Part shown: positions 5,349-12,617 of the stretch, piece by piece
Numbering within the stretch: the first letter of the stretch is position 1
Layout: each line of letters opens with the position of its first letter
Assembly: GCA_937868245.1 (NCBI GenBank)
Contig: CALMMI010000594.1
Span: 1-17,277, forward strand
Source of the DNA: an uncultured Ignavibacteria bacterium
Lineage (GTDB): Bacteria; Bacteroidota; Ignavibacteria; Kapaibacteriales; UBA961
Direction: 5' to 3'
DNA length: 17,277 nt
Program-made: the position numbers and the translations under genes
The notes under the pieces: generated by a model
What the model saw: only the letters and a program-made list of their open reading frames with translations
Databases searched by the model: none
What the model was told of the DNA's origin: nothing

Positions 5349-7475
5349 ATGACAATTCGCAAAATATATGGTATTGTCGCAGCGATGACACTATCCCTCT
5401 TAGGTTTAATAGGTGTGCAATTATATTGGATAGACACTGCTATCCATGTTAAGGAAGAAAGATTCGCTCAGAATGTTACAGAGGCATTAGGTGTGTGCGT
5501 GCATTCTGTTGAAGTGCAGGAATCTGCACGTGCACTTACAGAGGAAATTGCAAAGAAAGATACGATTGCCGACAAACCTTCTATTAAGCCCAAAAAGAAA
5601 ATTCGTAAGAAAAATGAATTCCAAGCACCTGAAATGGTGGAGACACAAACATACCCGCCCATGCATCAAATTAGAATGCCCCGGGTATTTATTCCTCCCA
5701 TACCTAAAGAAATTACAACCAGACCTCTTTCACCGCGTTCACCTTTGGTTTTTACCAAGATTCACCAATCGAATGACGGTGAGCAAACAACACAATCGAA
5801 TACAAATATCAATTATGGTTTTTCTTCACAAAGTAATGATGCACATTCCGTTACTTCATATAACTACAACAACAATGTGTTTGCTGTTCAGCAATTAAAC
5901 GAAATGCAAGCACAAAACTCAACGAAACAGCGGGTTGCCAGTTTATCAGCTCAATTAAAACGACGCGATACAATCATTAACGGCAAACTTCATAGATTGC
6001 AACGCATTAACGACTCACTCAACCGGATAATCACGATAAACGGCGATAAGAATACCATTAGAATTGCCACCCAAAACGGACAATATACGCTCAACAGTTC
6101 AGACGGATATTCAATTCTCTACTCCGTAAAAGATTCAACGAATCGAAATTCTTCCCGTGATAAGAACGAGGAAATCGTAAAAAAAGTAATGCTTCATTTG
6201 GAAGAGTCCGAACCGGAATTTTGGATGAATGTTGAAGATTCAGAAATACTGCCTACTCCTGATAAACCGATACAACATTCGCGCTTCAGTAAACCCAAGA
6301 CACCAAAAACACACAGAAAACTTACTTCAACAGCTGAAAAGATACAAGAAGTAGTTTCCCGTAAAGTTAATTTGGATGATGCAATCGCAACAAAATTAAT
6401 GTGTGAAATTCAAGACCCTAAAACTATACAACAACGGGTGGCTGCAACTGCATTAGACTCTCTTCTCAAAAAACAACTTCGGGAAAAAGGAATTTTGTTA
6501 CAATGTGAATACGCAGTTATCTTAGATAAGAATGATTCAGTATTGATGGCAAATACTCCGGAAGTTCGCACGGAAACTAAAAAGAGCCATTATGCAGCAG
6601 CAATGTTCCCTAATGACATTATCCCTAAAAACTACTCGTTACGGGTGTTTTTCCCGAACCAGAAGTCGTATATTCTGGAATCACTTTGGGCGTTGATGGC
6701 ATCTTCGGGTGTTTTCCTTTCGATTATCATAGCAACATTTGGCTTTACAGTGGTTGCATTCGTCCGTCAGAAAAAGCTATCGGATATGAAAACGGATTTT
6801 ATCAATAATATGACGCATGAGTTTCAAACACCCATAGCCACAATTTCTCTTGCAAGCGAAGCACTCCGCGACGGTTCGATAGCTGCAAATGAAGACCGAC
6901 GTTCAAGATTCGTAAACGTAATTTTTGATGAGAACAAACGCCTCGGCAAACAAGTAGAACTAATCCTTCAAGCTGCAGCACTTGAAAAAGGTAAATATAC
7001 CATTAACCTGAAAGAAGTAGATATTCATCAAATGGTTCTTTTGGCAGTACAGCATATCTCGATGCAAGTTGAGAAAAAGGGCGGGAACATCTACTGCAAT
7101 TTGGATGCAATACGTTCAATTTCGTATGCTGACGAAGCACATATCAGCAATATCCTTCATAACTTACTTGATAATGCCTGTAAATATTCTCACAATATCC
7201 CTGAAATTATTGTAAACACATCAAGCAGTAGCGAAGGTATTACTATTTCGATTGAGGATAACGGTATCGGCATGTCACGAGATCAGCAAAAGCGGGCATT
7301 CGAGCGGTTCTATCGTGTACCAACGGGTAACAGGCATGATGTAAAAGGATTCGGACTCGGCTTAAGCTATGTACGTTCGATGGTGGAAGCTCACGGAGGC
7401 AATGTTTCAGTACAAAGCGAACTTGGTAAGGGGAGTATTTTCAAAGTATTCTTACCTTTTAAAAATATTATGTAA
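5349..7475 (+). CDS. Membrane sensor histidine kinase, Bacteroidota RprX-like type
   Basis: Sensor half of a two-component pair. From the ATG at 5349 (MTIRKIYGIV...) the first membrane helix begins within a few residues, as usual for this kinase type. The frame stays open back to a GTG at 5241, but that start would lie on the phased repeats, so 5349 is preferred. Next comes a long extracytoplasmic region of more than 400 residues, rich in N, Q and S with basic and proline-rich stretches, then a second helix (about nt 6681-6764). The H-box follows directly with no HAMP domain (FINNMTHEFQTPIATI, phospho-His codon at 6816-6818). The ATPase motifs are complete: N box LLDNACKYS, G1 box IEDNGIGM, F box FERFYRVP and G2 box GFGLGLSYV. 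The regulator gene follows 98 bp downstream. The signal sensed is unknown. Confidence 0.94.
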   Translation: MTIRKIYGIVAAMTLSLLGLIGVQLYWIDTAIHVKEERFAQNVTEALGVCVHSVEVQESARALTEEIAKKDTIADKPSIKPKKKIRKKNEFQAPEMVETQTYPPMHQIRMPRVFIPPIPKEITTRPLSPRSPLVFTKIHQSNDGEQTTQSNTNINYGFSSQSNDAHSVTSYNYNNNVFAVQQLNEMQAQNSTKQRVASLSAQLKRRDTIINGKLHRLQRINDSLNRIITINGDKNTIRIATQNGQYTLNSSDGYSILYSVKDSTNRNSSRDKNEEIVKKVMLHLEESEPEFWMNVEDSEILPTPDKPIQHSRFSKPKTPKTHRKLTSTAEKIQEVVSRKVNLDDAIATKLMCEIQDPKTIQQRVAATALDSLLKKQLREKGILLQCEYAVILDKNDSVLMANTPEVRTETKKSHYAAAMFPNDIIPKNYSLRVFFPNQKSYILESLWALMASSGVFLSIIIATFGFTVVAFVRQKKLSDMKTDFINNMTHEFQTPIATISLASEALRDGSIAANEDRRSRFVNVIFDENKRLGKQVELILQAAALEKGKYTINLKEVDIHQMVLLAVQHISMQVEKKGGNIYCNLDAIRSISYADEAHISNILHNLLDNACKYSHNIPEIIVNTSSSSEGITISIEDNGIGMSRDQQKRAFERFYRVPTGNRHDVKGFGLGLSYVRSMVEAHGGNVSVQSELGKGSIFKVFLPFKNIM

Positions 7476-7499
7476 CATTGAAACCTTTTTCTATTCGGC

Positions 7500-7523
7500 A
7501 CGTAACTGTTAAAGCAGTTACGT
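7500..7523 (+). promoter_or_regulatory. Hairpin between kinase and regulator genes
   Basis: ACGTAACTG-TTAAAG-CAGTTACGT forms a perfect 9-bp stem with a 6-nt loop (7500-7508 with 7515-7523) in the 98-bp gap between kinase and regulator. It is not followed by a U-run, so it is not a plain terminator. It could tune transcript stability or processing, or act as an operator; it overlaps one TGTTAA core. The function is inference. Confidence 0.4.
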
Positions 7524-7573
7524 TATGGTAACCTTTGTTAATTTTATTCAATCTAAAATCTAAGTGAATTTCT

Positions 7574-8272
7574 ATGGAAAGTAATATTTTGCTTGTGGAA
7601 GACGACCCAAATCTCGGTTCAGTACTTCAAGAATATTTGCAGATAAAGGGGTATCAGACTACACTGAAATGCGACGGTGAAGAGGGATGGCAGGAGTTTC
7701 AAAAACATGACTATGATTTGTGTGTGCTTGATGTGATGATGCCTAAAAAAGACGGTTTTGAACTTGCTGCACAAATACGCTCCATAAACCGCACTGTCCC
7801 CATTATTTTCCTTACTGCAAAAGGCATGAAAGAAGATAAGATGGAAGGATTCCACATCGGAGCTGATGATTATGTTACCAAGCCGTTCAGCGCTGATGAG
7901 TTATTATGTAGAATCCAAGCCGTATTGCGTCGATGCCAGAATATTACAGCTCAATTGGAAGAAGAGCAATTTTATGTAGGTGATTTTTATTTTGATTACC
8001 AGCAGCGTCTCCTCCAAATCGGTGTTCACCAACAGCCGCTTACAAGCAAGGAAGCCGACCTCCTCAAAATGCTATGCCAACATAAAAACAATGTACTTCG
8101 CCGCGAAGTTGCACTTAAACAGATTTGGGGTAACGACAGTTATTTCAACGGCAGAAGTATGGATGTATTTATCACCAAGCTCCGTAAATACATGAAAGAA
8201 GACCACTCTGTTGAGATTGTGAACATTCATGGAACAGGGTACAAGCTGAGTGTGATTGCCGGAAGAAAGTAA
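7574..8272 (+). CDS. OmpR/PhoB-family response regulator
   Basis: Transcription factor partner of the upstream kinase, 232 aa. Receiver domain at residues 1-118: acidic pair D10/D11, phospho-acceptor D53 in VLDVMMPKKDGFE, T81 in FLTAKG, and K103 in YVTKPFSADEL. All catalytic positions are intact. A linker leads to a C-terminal winged-helix DNA-binding domain (about 133-230) with LTSKEADLLKML, RREVALKQIWG, the recognition-helix segment RSMDVFITKLRKYM and a closing HGTGYKL wing. The architecture matches OmpR/PhoB regulators and resembles Bacteroidota RprY. The kinase-then-regulator order, the same strand and the terminator 27 bp after the stop make these two genes a unit. Confidence 0.96.
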   Translation: MESNILLVEDDPNLGSVLQEYLQIKGYQTTLKCDGEEGWQEFQKHDYDLCVLDVMMPKKDGFELAAQIRSINRTVPIIFLTAKGMKEDKMEGFHIGADDYVTKPFSADELLCRIQAVLRRCQNITAQLEEEQFYVGDFYFDYQQRLLQIGVHQQPLTSKEADLLKMLCQHKNNVLRREVALKQIWGNDSYFNGRSMDVFITKLRKYMKEDHSVEIVNIHGTGYKLSVIAGRK

Positions 8273-8298
8273 GATAACTCCTAATCAGTGAATTATTG

Positions 8299-8329
8299 AA
8301 GCGAACCTTTCATACGGTTCGCTTTTTTT
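8299..8329 (+). terminator. Rho-independent terminator of the two-component operon
   Basis: A perfect 9-bp stem (AAGCGAACC at 8299-8307 with GGTTCGCTT at 8316-8324) and an 8-nt loop, followed by a T7 run (8323-8329). It lies 27 bp after the response regulator stop codon and ends just 22 bp before the next ATG. Confidence 0.93.
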
Positions 8330-8351
8330 ATGATAACTTTCAATAGAATTT

Positions 8352-9074
8352 ATGACAGTAAAAGATCATTACGACAACCATCTCGGCGACTTCTATTCGT
8401 GGATGGCAGGTGATTTTCAATCAAAACAACAGGAATTTGCTCAGTTTTTATCTGAACATTCCATCAACCCAACCTCAACTAAAATTGCAATTGATTTAGG
8501 CGCAGGGCATGGCATTCAAACTGTTTCACTCGCTCAGCGTGGATACAACGTTATAGCAGTTGATTTCAACAAGCAACTATTAGATGAACTGGCAATTAAT
8601 ACATCCGGGCTTCACGCAGATATTATTAATGGCGATATTAAGGATGTGAAACAATTCGGCGGTAGGCATCCTGAACTAATCGTGTGCTGCGGCGACACTC
8701 TCACCCAGCTTGATAGTATTGAAGAAATTAGGACATTGCTTTCAGATTGTGCAGCAATACTTGACAGCAACGGAAAACTTATCCTTTCCTTTCGAGATTA
8801 CTCAACAGAACTAACAGGAGACAACAGGTTCATTGCCGTAAAAGGTGACGACACTAAAATCCTGACATGCTGCCTTGATTTTGAAAACGAAAAAGTAAGA
8901 GTAACAGACCTGCTTTATTGCAAGACTGATAACGTTTGGCAGATGAAGGTAAGCTCTTATTACAAAGTAAGGGTTTCTCCCCAAGCAATTATAGATATAC
9001 TACTTGAAAATGGGTTAACTATTGATTTTAATGGTATTGTGAATAGGATGGTGACGGTTATTGCAGGGAAATAA
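8352..9074 (+). CDS. Class I SAM-dependent methyltransferase
   Basis: A 240-aa soluble enzyme with a Rossmann-type SAM fold. Motif I is IDLGAGHGIQT (about 47-57), followed by the acidic residue at the end of strand 2 (VIAVDFNKQLLDEL, D71). A motif with GDIKDV (about 95) and a strand-4 motif VCCGDTLTQLDS (about 111-122) complete the nucleotide-binding half. The N-terminal HYDNHLGDFYSWMAGDF helix resembles that of small-molecule methyltransferases, but the substrate cannot be told from sequence. It begins right after the two-component terminator, so it needs its own promoter; TAACTTTC at 8334-8341 is a near match to the -7 box but lies very close to the start. It converges with the TPR-LuxR gene on the other strand, with only 17 bp between their stops. 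Confidence 0.9.
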   Translation: MTVKDHYDNHLGDFYSWMAGDFQSKQQEFAQFLSEHSINPTSTKIAIDLGAGHGIQTVSLAQRGYNVIAVDFNKQLLDELAINTSGLHADIINGDIKDVKQFGGRHPELIVCCGDTLTQLDSIEEIRTLLSDCAAILDSNGKLILSFRDYSTELTGDNRFIAVKGDDTKILTCCLDFENEKVRVTDLLYCKTDNVWQMKVSSYYKVRVSPQAIIDILLENGLTIDFNGIVNRMVTVIAGK

Positions 9075-9091
9075 AGTACTCTAACCAATAT

Positions 9092-10843
9092 TTACCCTAC
9101 ATTAAAAAACCGAGTCAGGTTCTCCTTACTATCCAACCCTATTTTCTTGCGAATTGAAGTACGGTGAAAATCGATAGTGCGTTCGGATACAAAAAGAAGA
9201 TCCGCTATTTCCTTGGTTATCAAGCCAATTTTCAGCAGACAGCATACCTTCACCTCCACATTGGACAAGTGCGGATACCGTGAAGTTAATGAAGCGGAAA
9301 ATTCAGGGAACTGATGCTTGAACCGTTGCTCAAGAGCTTGCCAGCCTGAAATACCTGCATCGTGACTAATGATGTGGTCCTGAAGATGTACCAGTTTCTT
9401 TTGTGTTGATGGTGATTCTGTTTTCTTACAAGATTCTATTTCTTCTTTAAGCGTGCGGAGCATCTGCTGCTTTTTGAGCATTTCCTTGGCTATTGCCTCG
9501 AGGTTTCGGTTTTTATTTTCAAGGTCTTTAATGAGATTTTCAGTTCTAAGTTTTATCAATTCCTGCTGCTGACGTTCGGCTGCTGTTTCAAAACCAACCA
9601 ACATCGTATTAATAGTAATGCGCGATTGGTGGTGGTTAACTTCATTATCTAATTGCGTAAAAACACGAAAGCACTCCAATGCTCTCTGTGGATTTCCTGA
9701 TTCTTTCCAACATTCAACCAGCATTTTATTTATTTTTCTGGTAAGCTCTTTATTTTTGGTGTCCCGTGCTACGAGTAATGCCTGTTCATAATACTCTATT
9801 GCATTTTCAAAATCACCTGCCAGCCTCATTAAATTACCAAGGGGTAGCGATATTTCGGCTATGAGAGAGGTATTTCCCAAATGAGAAGCCAGATCCAAAC
9901 TTTCGAGCAATATTTCCCGTGCTTTTTCATATTCCTTACAATGGATGTGGTTAACACCAAGATTCAAAAGTACAAGACACTTCAGATTAATATTTCCGGT
10001 AGGTTCAAATATTGCCAAGGCTTTTTGGAAAAAATCGTTTGCTGTAGTGTAATCACCTGAATCCTGATACACAACTCCGATATTCATAATAGAGTTTCCG
10101 ACGCTGTCAGATGCTCCGAGTGCTTGCTTAATCTCCAAACTTTGCATTAAATACTGAAGTGAACGGTCGTATTCACCAAGCCGCTGATAAGCAACACCGA
10201 TACTGTTAAGCGTATAGGAATACAAAGCTCTATCAATATCCGTATTTTGCAGGCTAAGGCTCTTCATTGAATATTCCAGGGCAGTTTTATTTTCACCCAG
10301 CCCCATATAAATAGAACCGATATTATTCAGAACCCCTGCAGCCTGTGTTGTTTTGCCTAACGATTCATAAACAGCACACGCTCTCAAATAATACCGAAGT
10401 GCATCCGGCAGTTCTCCCATTGTTTTGTAAATCACACCGATACTGTTGAGCGAGGATGCAGTACTTTGCAATTCTCCCATGGATTCATTGATTGCAAGTG
10501 CCTTAAAGTGATTTTCCAATGCTTCTGCAAGCTGACCGAGCTTCCCTAATGATCGTGCCTTTTCGAATAATGCAACGCTTTCACCTAAAGAATTACCCGA
10601 TTCACGATGTAGATGGATAGCTTCTTCAAGTAATTCCAAAGCTAGGTGGTATTCTGCCACATTATAATGGGCTACAGCAAGACGGATCAAGCTGTCGGAG
10701 TAACCTTTTTTATACCCGATTGCCAACGAGCGTCTGCGCACTTCCCCTGCAATTTCAAATGCACGGACATCGAAAACAACCGTTAATTTGAATGCTTCCA
10801 TACTCAGTTCGTCTATCAATTGCTGTTCGTTTGTATCTGTCAT
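9092..10843 (-). CDS. TPR/LuxR-type HTH regulator (second of a tandem pair)
   Basis: A 583-aa cytosolic protein with no membrane segment. Residues about 10-400 are a long run of TPRs of the 40-residue tandem type (repeated A-L-x-Y, GDY and NIGVVYQ-like patterns). A charged coiled coil rich in E, K and Q follows (about 410-465). The C-terminal domain (about 510-580) is a LuxR/GerE-like helix-turn-helix with LKIGLITKEIADLLFVSERTIDFHRTSIRKK. Such TPR-coiled-coil-HTH proteins are common in Bacteroidota and are thought to be ligand- or partner-controlled transcription factors. Its ATG overlaps the stop of the upstream paralogue by four bases (ATGA), which implies translational coupling. It is the last gene of the heparinase unit and is a clear paralogue of its neighbour. 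What it senses and regulates is unknown. Confidence 0.9.
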   Translation of the reverse strand: MTDTNEQQLIDELSMEAFKLTVVFDVRAFEIAGEVRRRSLAIGYKKGYSDSLIRLAVAHYNVAEYHLALELLEEAIHLHRESGNSLGESVALFEKARSLGKLGQLAEALENHFKALAINESMGELQSTASSLNSIGVIYKTMGELPDALRYYLRACAVYESLGKTTQAAGVLNNIGSIYMGLGENKTALEYSMKSLSLQNTDIDRALYSYTLNSIGVAYQRLGEYDRSLQYLMQSLEIKQALGASDSVGNSIMNIGVVYQDSGDYTTANDFFQKALAIFEPTGNINLKCLVLLNLGVNHIHCKEYEKAREILLESLDLASHLGNTSLIAEISLPLGNLMRLAGDFENAIEYYEQALLVARDTKNKELTRKINKMLVECWKESGNPQRALECFRVFTQLDNEVNHHQSRITINTMLVGFETAAERQQQELIKLRTENLIKDLENKNRNLEAIAKEMLKKQQMLRTLKEEIESCKKTESPSTQKKLVHLQDHIISHDAGISGWQALEQRFKHQFPEFSASLTSRYPHLSNVEVKVCCLLKIGLITKEIADLLFVSERTIDFHRTSIRKKIGLDSKENLTRFFNVG

Positions 10844-12594
10844 TGTAATTCAATAATAGAATTAAAGGTTGCAGCAAGTGCTTCATAATCGGTAACACCC
10901 ATTTTCTGCCGTATTCTATATCTGTGTGTATCAGCGGTACGGGGTGAAATATGAAGAACAGATGCAATGTCTTTGGTGGATAAACCGATTTTAAGAAGCA
11001 TACAGCATTTCTGCTCTACTTGAGTAAGTGAAGGAAAGCGGATTGTAATTTTCTCTATAAAATCAGGGAATTGCTCGTTGAATTGCTGTTCAAATGTATT
11101 AACAGCAATACTTGCATTACTACCGACAATCGATTCCAATTCTTTGAATAATTTTCTCTCCTCCCGTGTGGCAGTAGCTTGCTCCAGGTGAATTTGCTTC
11201 AAGATAGACTGAATCATTTGCTCACGCTCGGCAGATAGTAGAGCTGAGTATTGTAATTCTGCTGTTTTCCTTTCTAATTCAAGAGTAACCGTCCGTTGTT
11301 TAATACTTTGGATTTCTTTCTCTTGTTCAATTTTCGTGAGTTCGGATTTTAGAGTAATATTCTTCAAACGGTTGCTGTGGTCAGCGTTATGAATATCCTG
11401 TTGGCATTGCCAGCTTTGCTCGGCATACCGCAGAGCTGAGGTATAATCCCCGCCCTTTTCGAAAAGTTCAGATAGTTTGGCAAGAGATTGTATTTCAGCA
11501 ATAGGAATACCGGCGGTTTTTGCATTTGCTGCCGTTACCTTAAAGTACTCAATAGCTTTTTCTGTTAATCCGAGAGCTGCATACGTATCTGCAACACAAA
11601 GCCAAAGATATATTTTCACAGTAGCATCATGCACTTTGGGCGAAAGCGACATTGCTTCTTCAAACAATGAAACTGCCTTGTCATATTCACCCAGAATATG
11701 GTATAAAGCTCCCAGTTTAGTCAGTACAAATTGTTCTATTTCTGTAAATTCGTTAGTACGTGCAATAGCAAGAGAGCGGTTATAGTAATCAAGGGCTTGC
11801 TCGTAAAATCCCATATCTTTTGAAGAATCACCCTGAACATGAAGCACAATAGCCTGTCCAACCGGATTTTCATTTTGAATATGAAGTTCCAATGCTCGGT
11901 TTAGATATTCTTCCTTTAATTTGGGATTGCCTAACTTACCGTGAAGTCCTGCAAGTGAAGTATATAAATCCCCTACAAACGACTTGTTCGGTTCGGAATC
12001 TGCATATTCAAGTGCACGCATATACCAATAATGGGCTTCGGCATAATCACCTCCATTTTGTTGGAATGTTGCATATTCGTTATATAGCCATGTAAGTGTA
12101 GTGTGTTCCTCCGACCCTTCTGCAACCATAATTGCCTGTTTTGCCGTTCGCATCGCCAGTTCATTGTTGCCCAGACGACCGTAGAAACCAGCAAGATTCA
12201 TAATATAGTTGTATTGTAAAGGCTTATCATCTGTTTGGCATGCAATATCTACAGCCCGTTTATATCGGACAAGAGCCGTTTCATAATCACCTTTTAAAGC
12301 AAATGCATGGCCTGAACATGTTAACGCATCTGACTCCAGGATTTTATCGTCTGTTACATCTGCCAGGTCAATCGCTTCATCTGCATACCTGATTGCTTCA
12401 TCATACTGCTGAATCTTTATGGAATATCCGCTTAACCCAAAAGCGGCTTTTGCTTTCCCTTTGATATACTTATATTTTGTAGAAAGTGTGTATGCTTCTT
12501 GAGCAGGTTCTAATATTTTACCGTACAGTCCCTCATTAGTGTACTTTTCAGCAAGCTCATTCAGAGTATCTATATGTTTTTTAGGAATTTTCAT
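10840..12594 (-). CDS. TPR/LuxR-type HTH regulator (first of a tandem pair)
   Basis: A 584-aa protein with the same plan as the next gene. About nine to ten TPRs span residues 10-400, with motifs such as GDYETALVRYKRAV, GDYAEAHYWYMRALEYA and GEYDKAVSLFEEAM. A coiled coil follows at about 405-470. The C-terminal LuxR-like HTH holds LKIGLSTKDIASVLHISPRTADTHRYRIRQKMG. No receiver, PAS or membrane segment is present, so any signal must be read by the TPR superhelix in the cytosol. It starts 23 bp after the heparinase-family gene and ends in the ATGA overlap with its paralogue. Near-equal length (584 and 583 aa) and a shared domain order point to local gene duplication with later divergence; the HTH regions still share the QFPxF and KIGL-TK-IA blocks. 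Confidence 0.9.
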   Translation of the reverse strand: MKIPKKHIDTLNELAEKYTNEGLYGKILEPAQEAYTLSTKYKYIKGKAKAAFGLSGYSIKIQQYDEAIRYADEAIDLADVTDDKILESDALTCSGHAFALKGDYETALVRYKRAVDIACQTDDKPLQYNYIMNLAGFYGRLGNNELAMRTAKQAIMVAEGSEEHTTLTWLYNEYATFQQNGGDYAEAHYWYMRALEYADSEPNKSFVGDLYTSLAGLHGKLGNPKLKEEYLNRALELHIQNENPVGQAIVLHVQGDSSKDMGFYEQALDYYNRSLAIARTNEFTEIEQFVLTKLGALYHILGEYDKAVSLFEEAMSLSPKVHDATVKIYLWLCVADTYAALGLTEKAIEYFKVTAANAKTAGIPIAEIQSLAKLSELFEKGGDYTSALRYAEQSWQCQQDIHNADHSNRLKNITLKSELTKIEQEKEIQSIKQRTVTLELERKTAELQYSALLSAEREQMIQSILKQIHLEQATATREERKLFKELESIVGSNASIAVNTFEQQFNEQFPDFIEKITIRFPSLTQVEQKCCMLLKIGLSTKDIASVLHISPRTADTHRYRIRQKMGVTDYEALAATFNSIIELQ

Positions 12595-12617
12595 CGGACT
12601 GTGTTTGCGGAATAATA

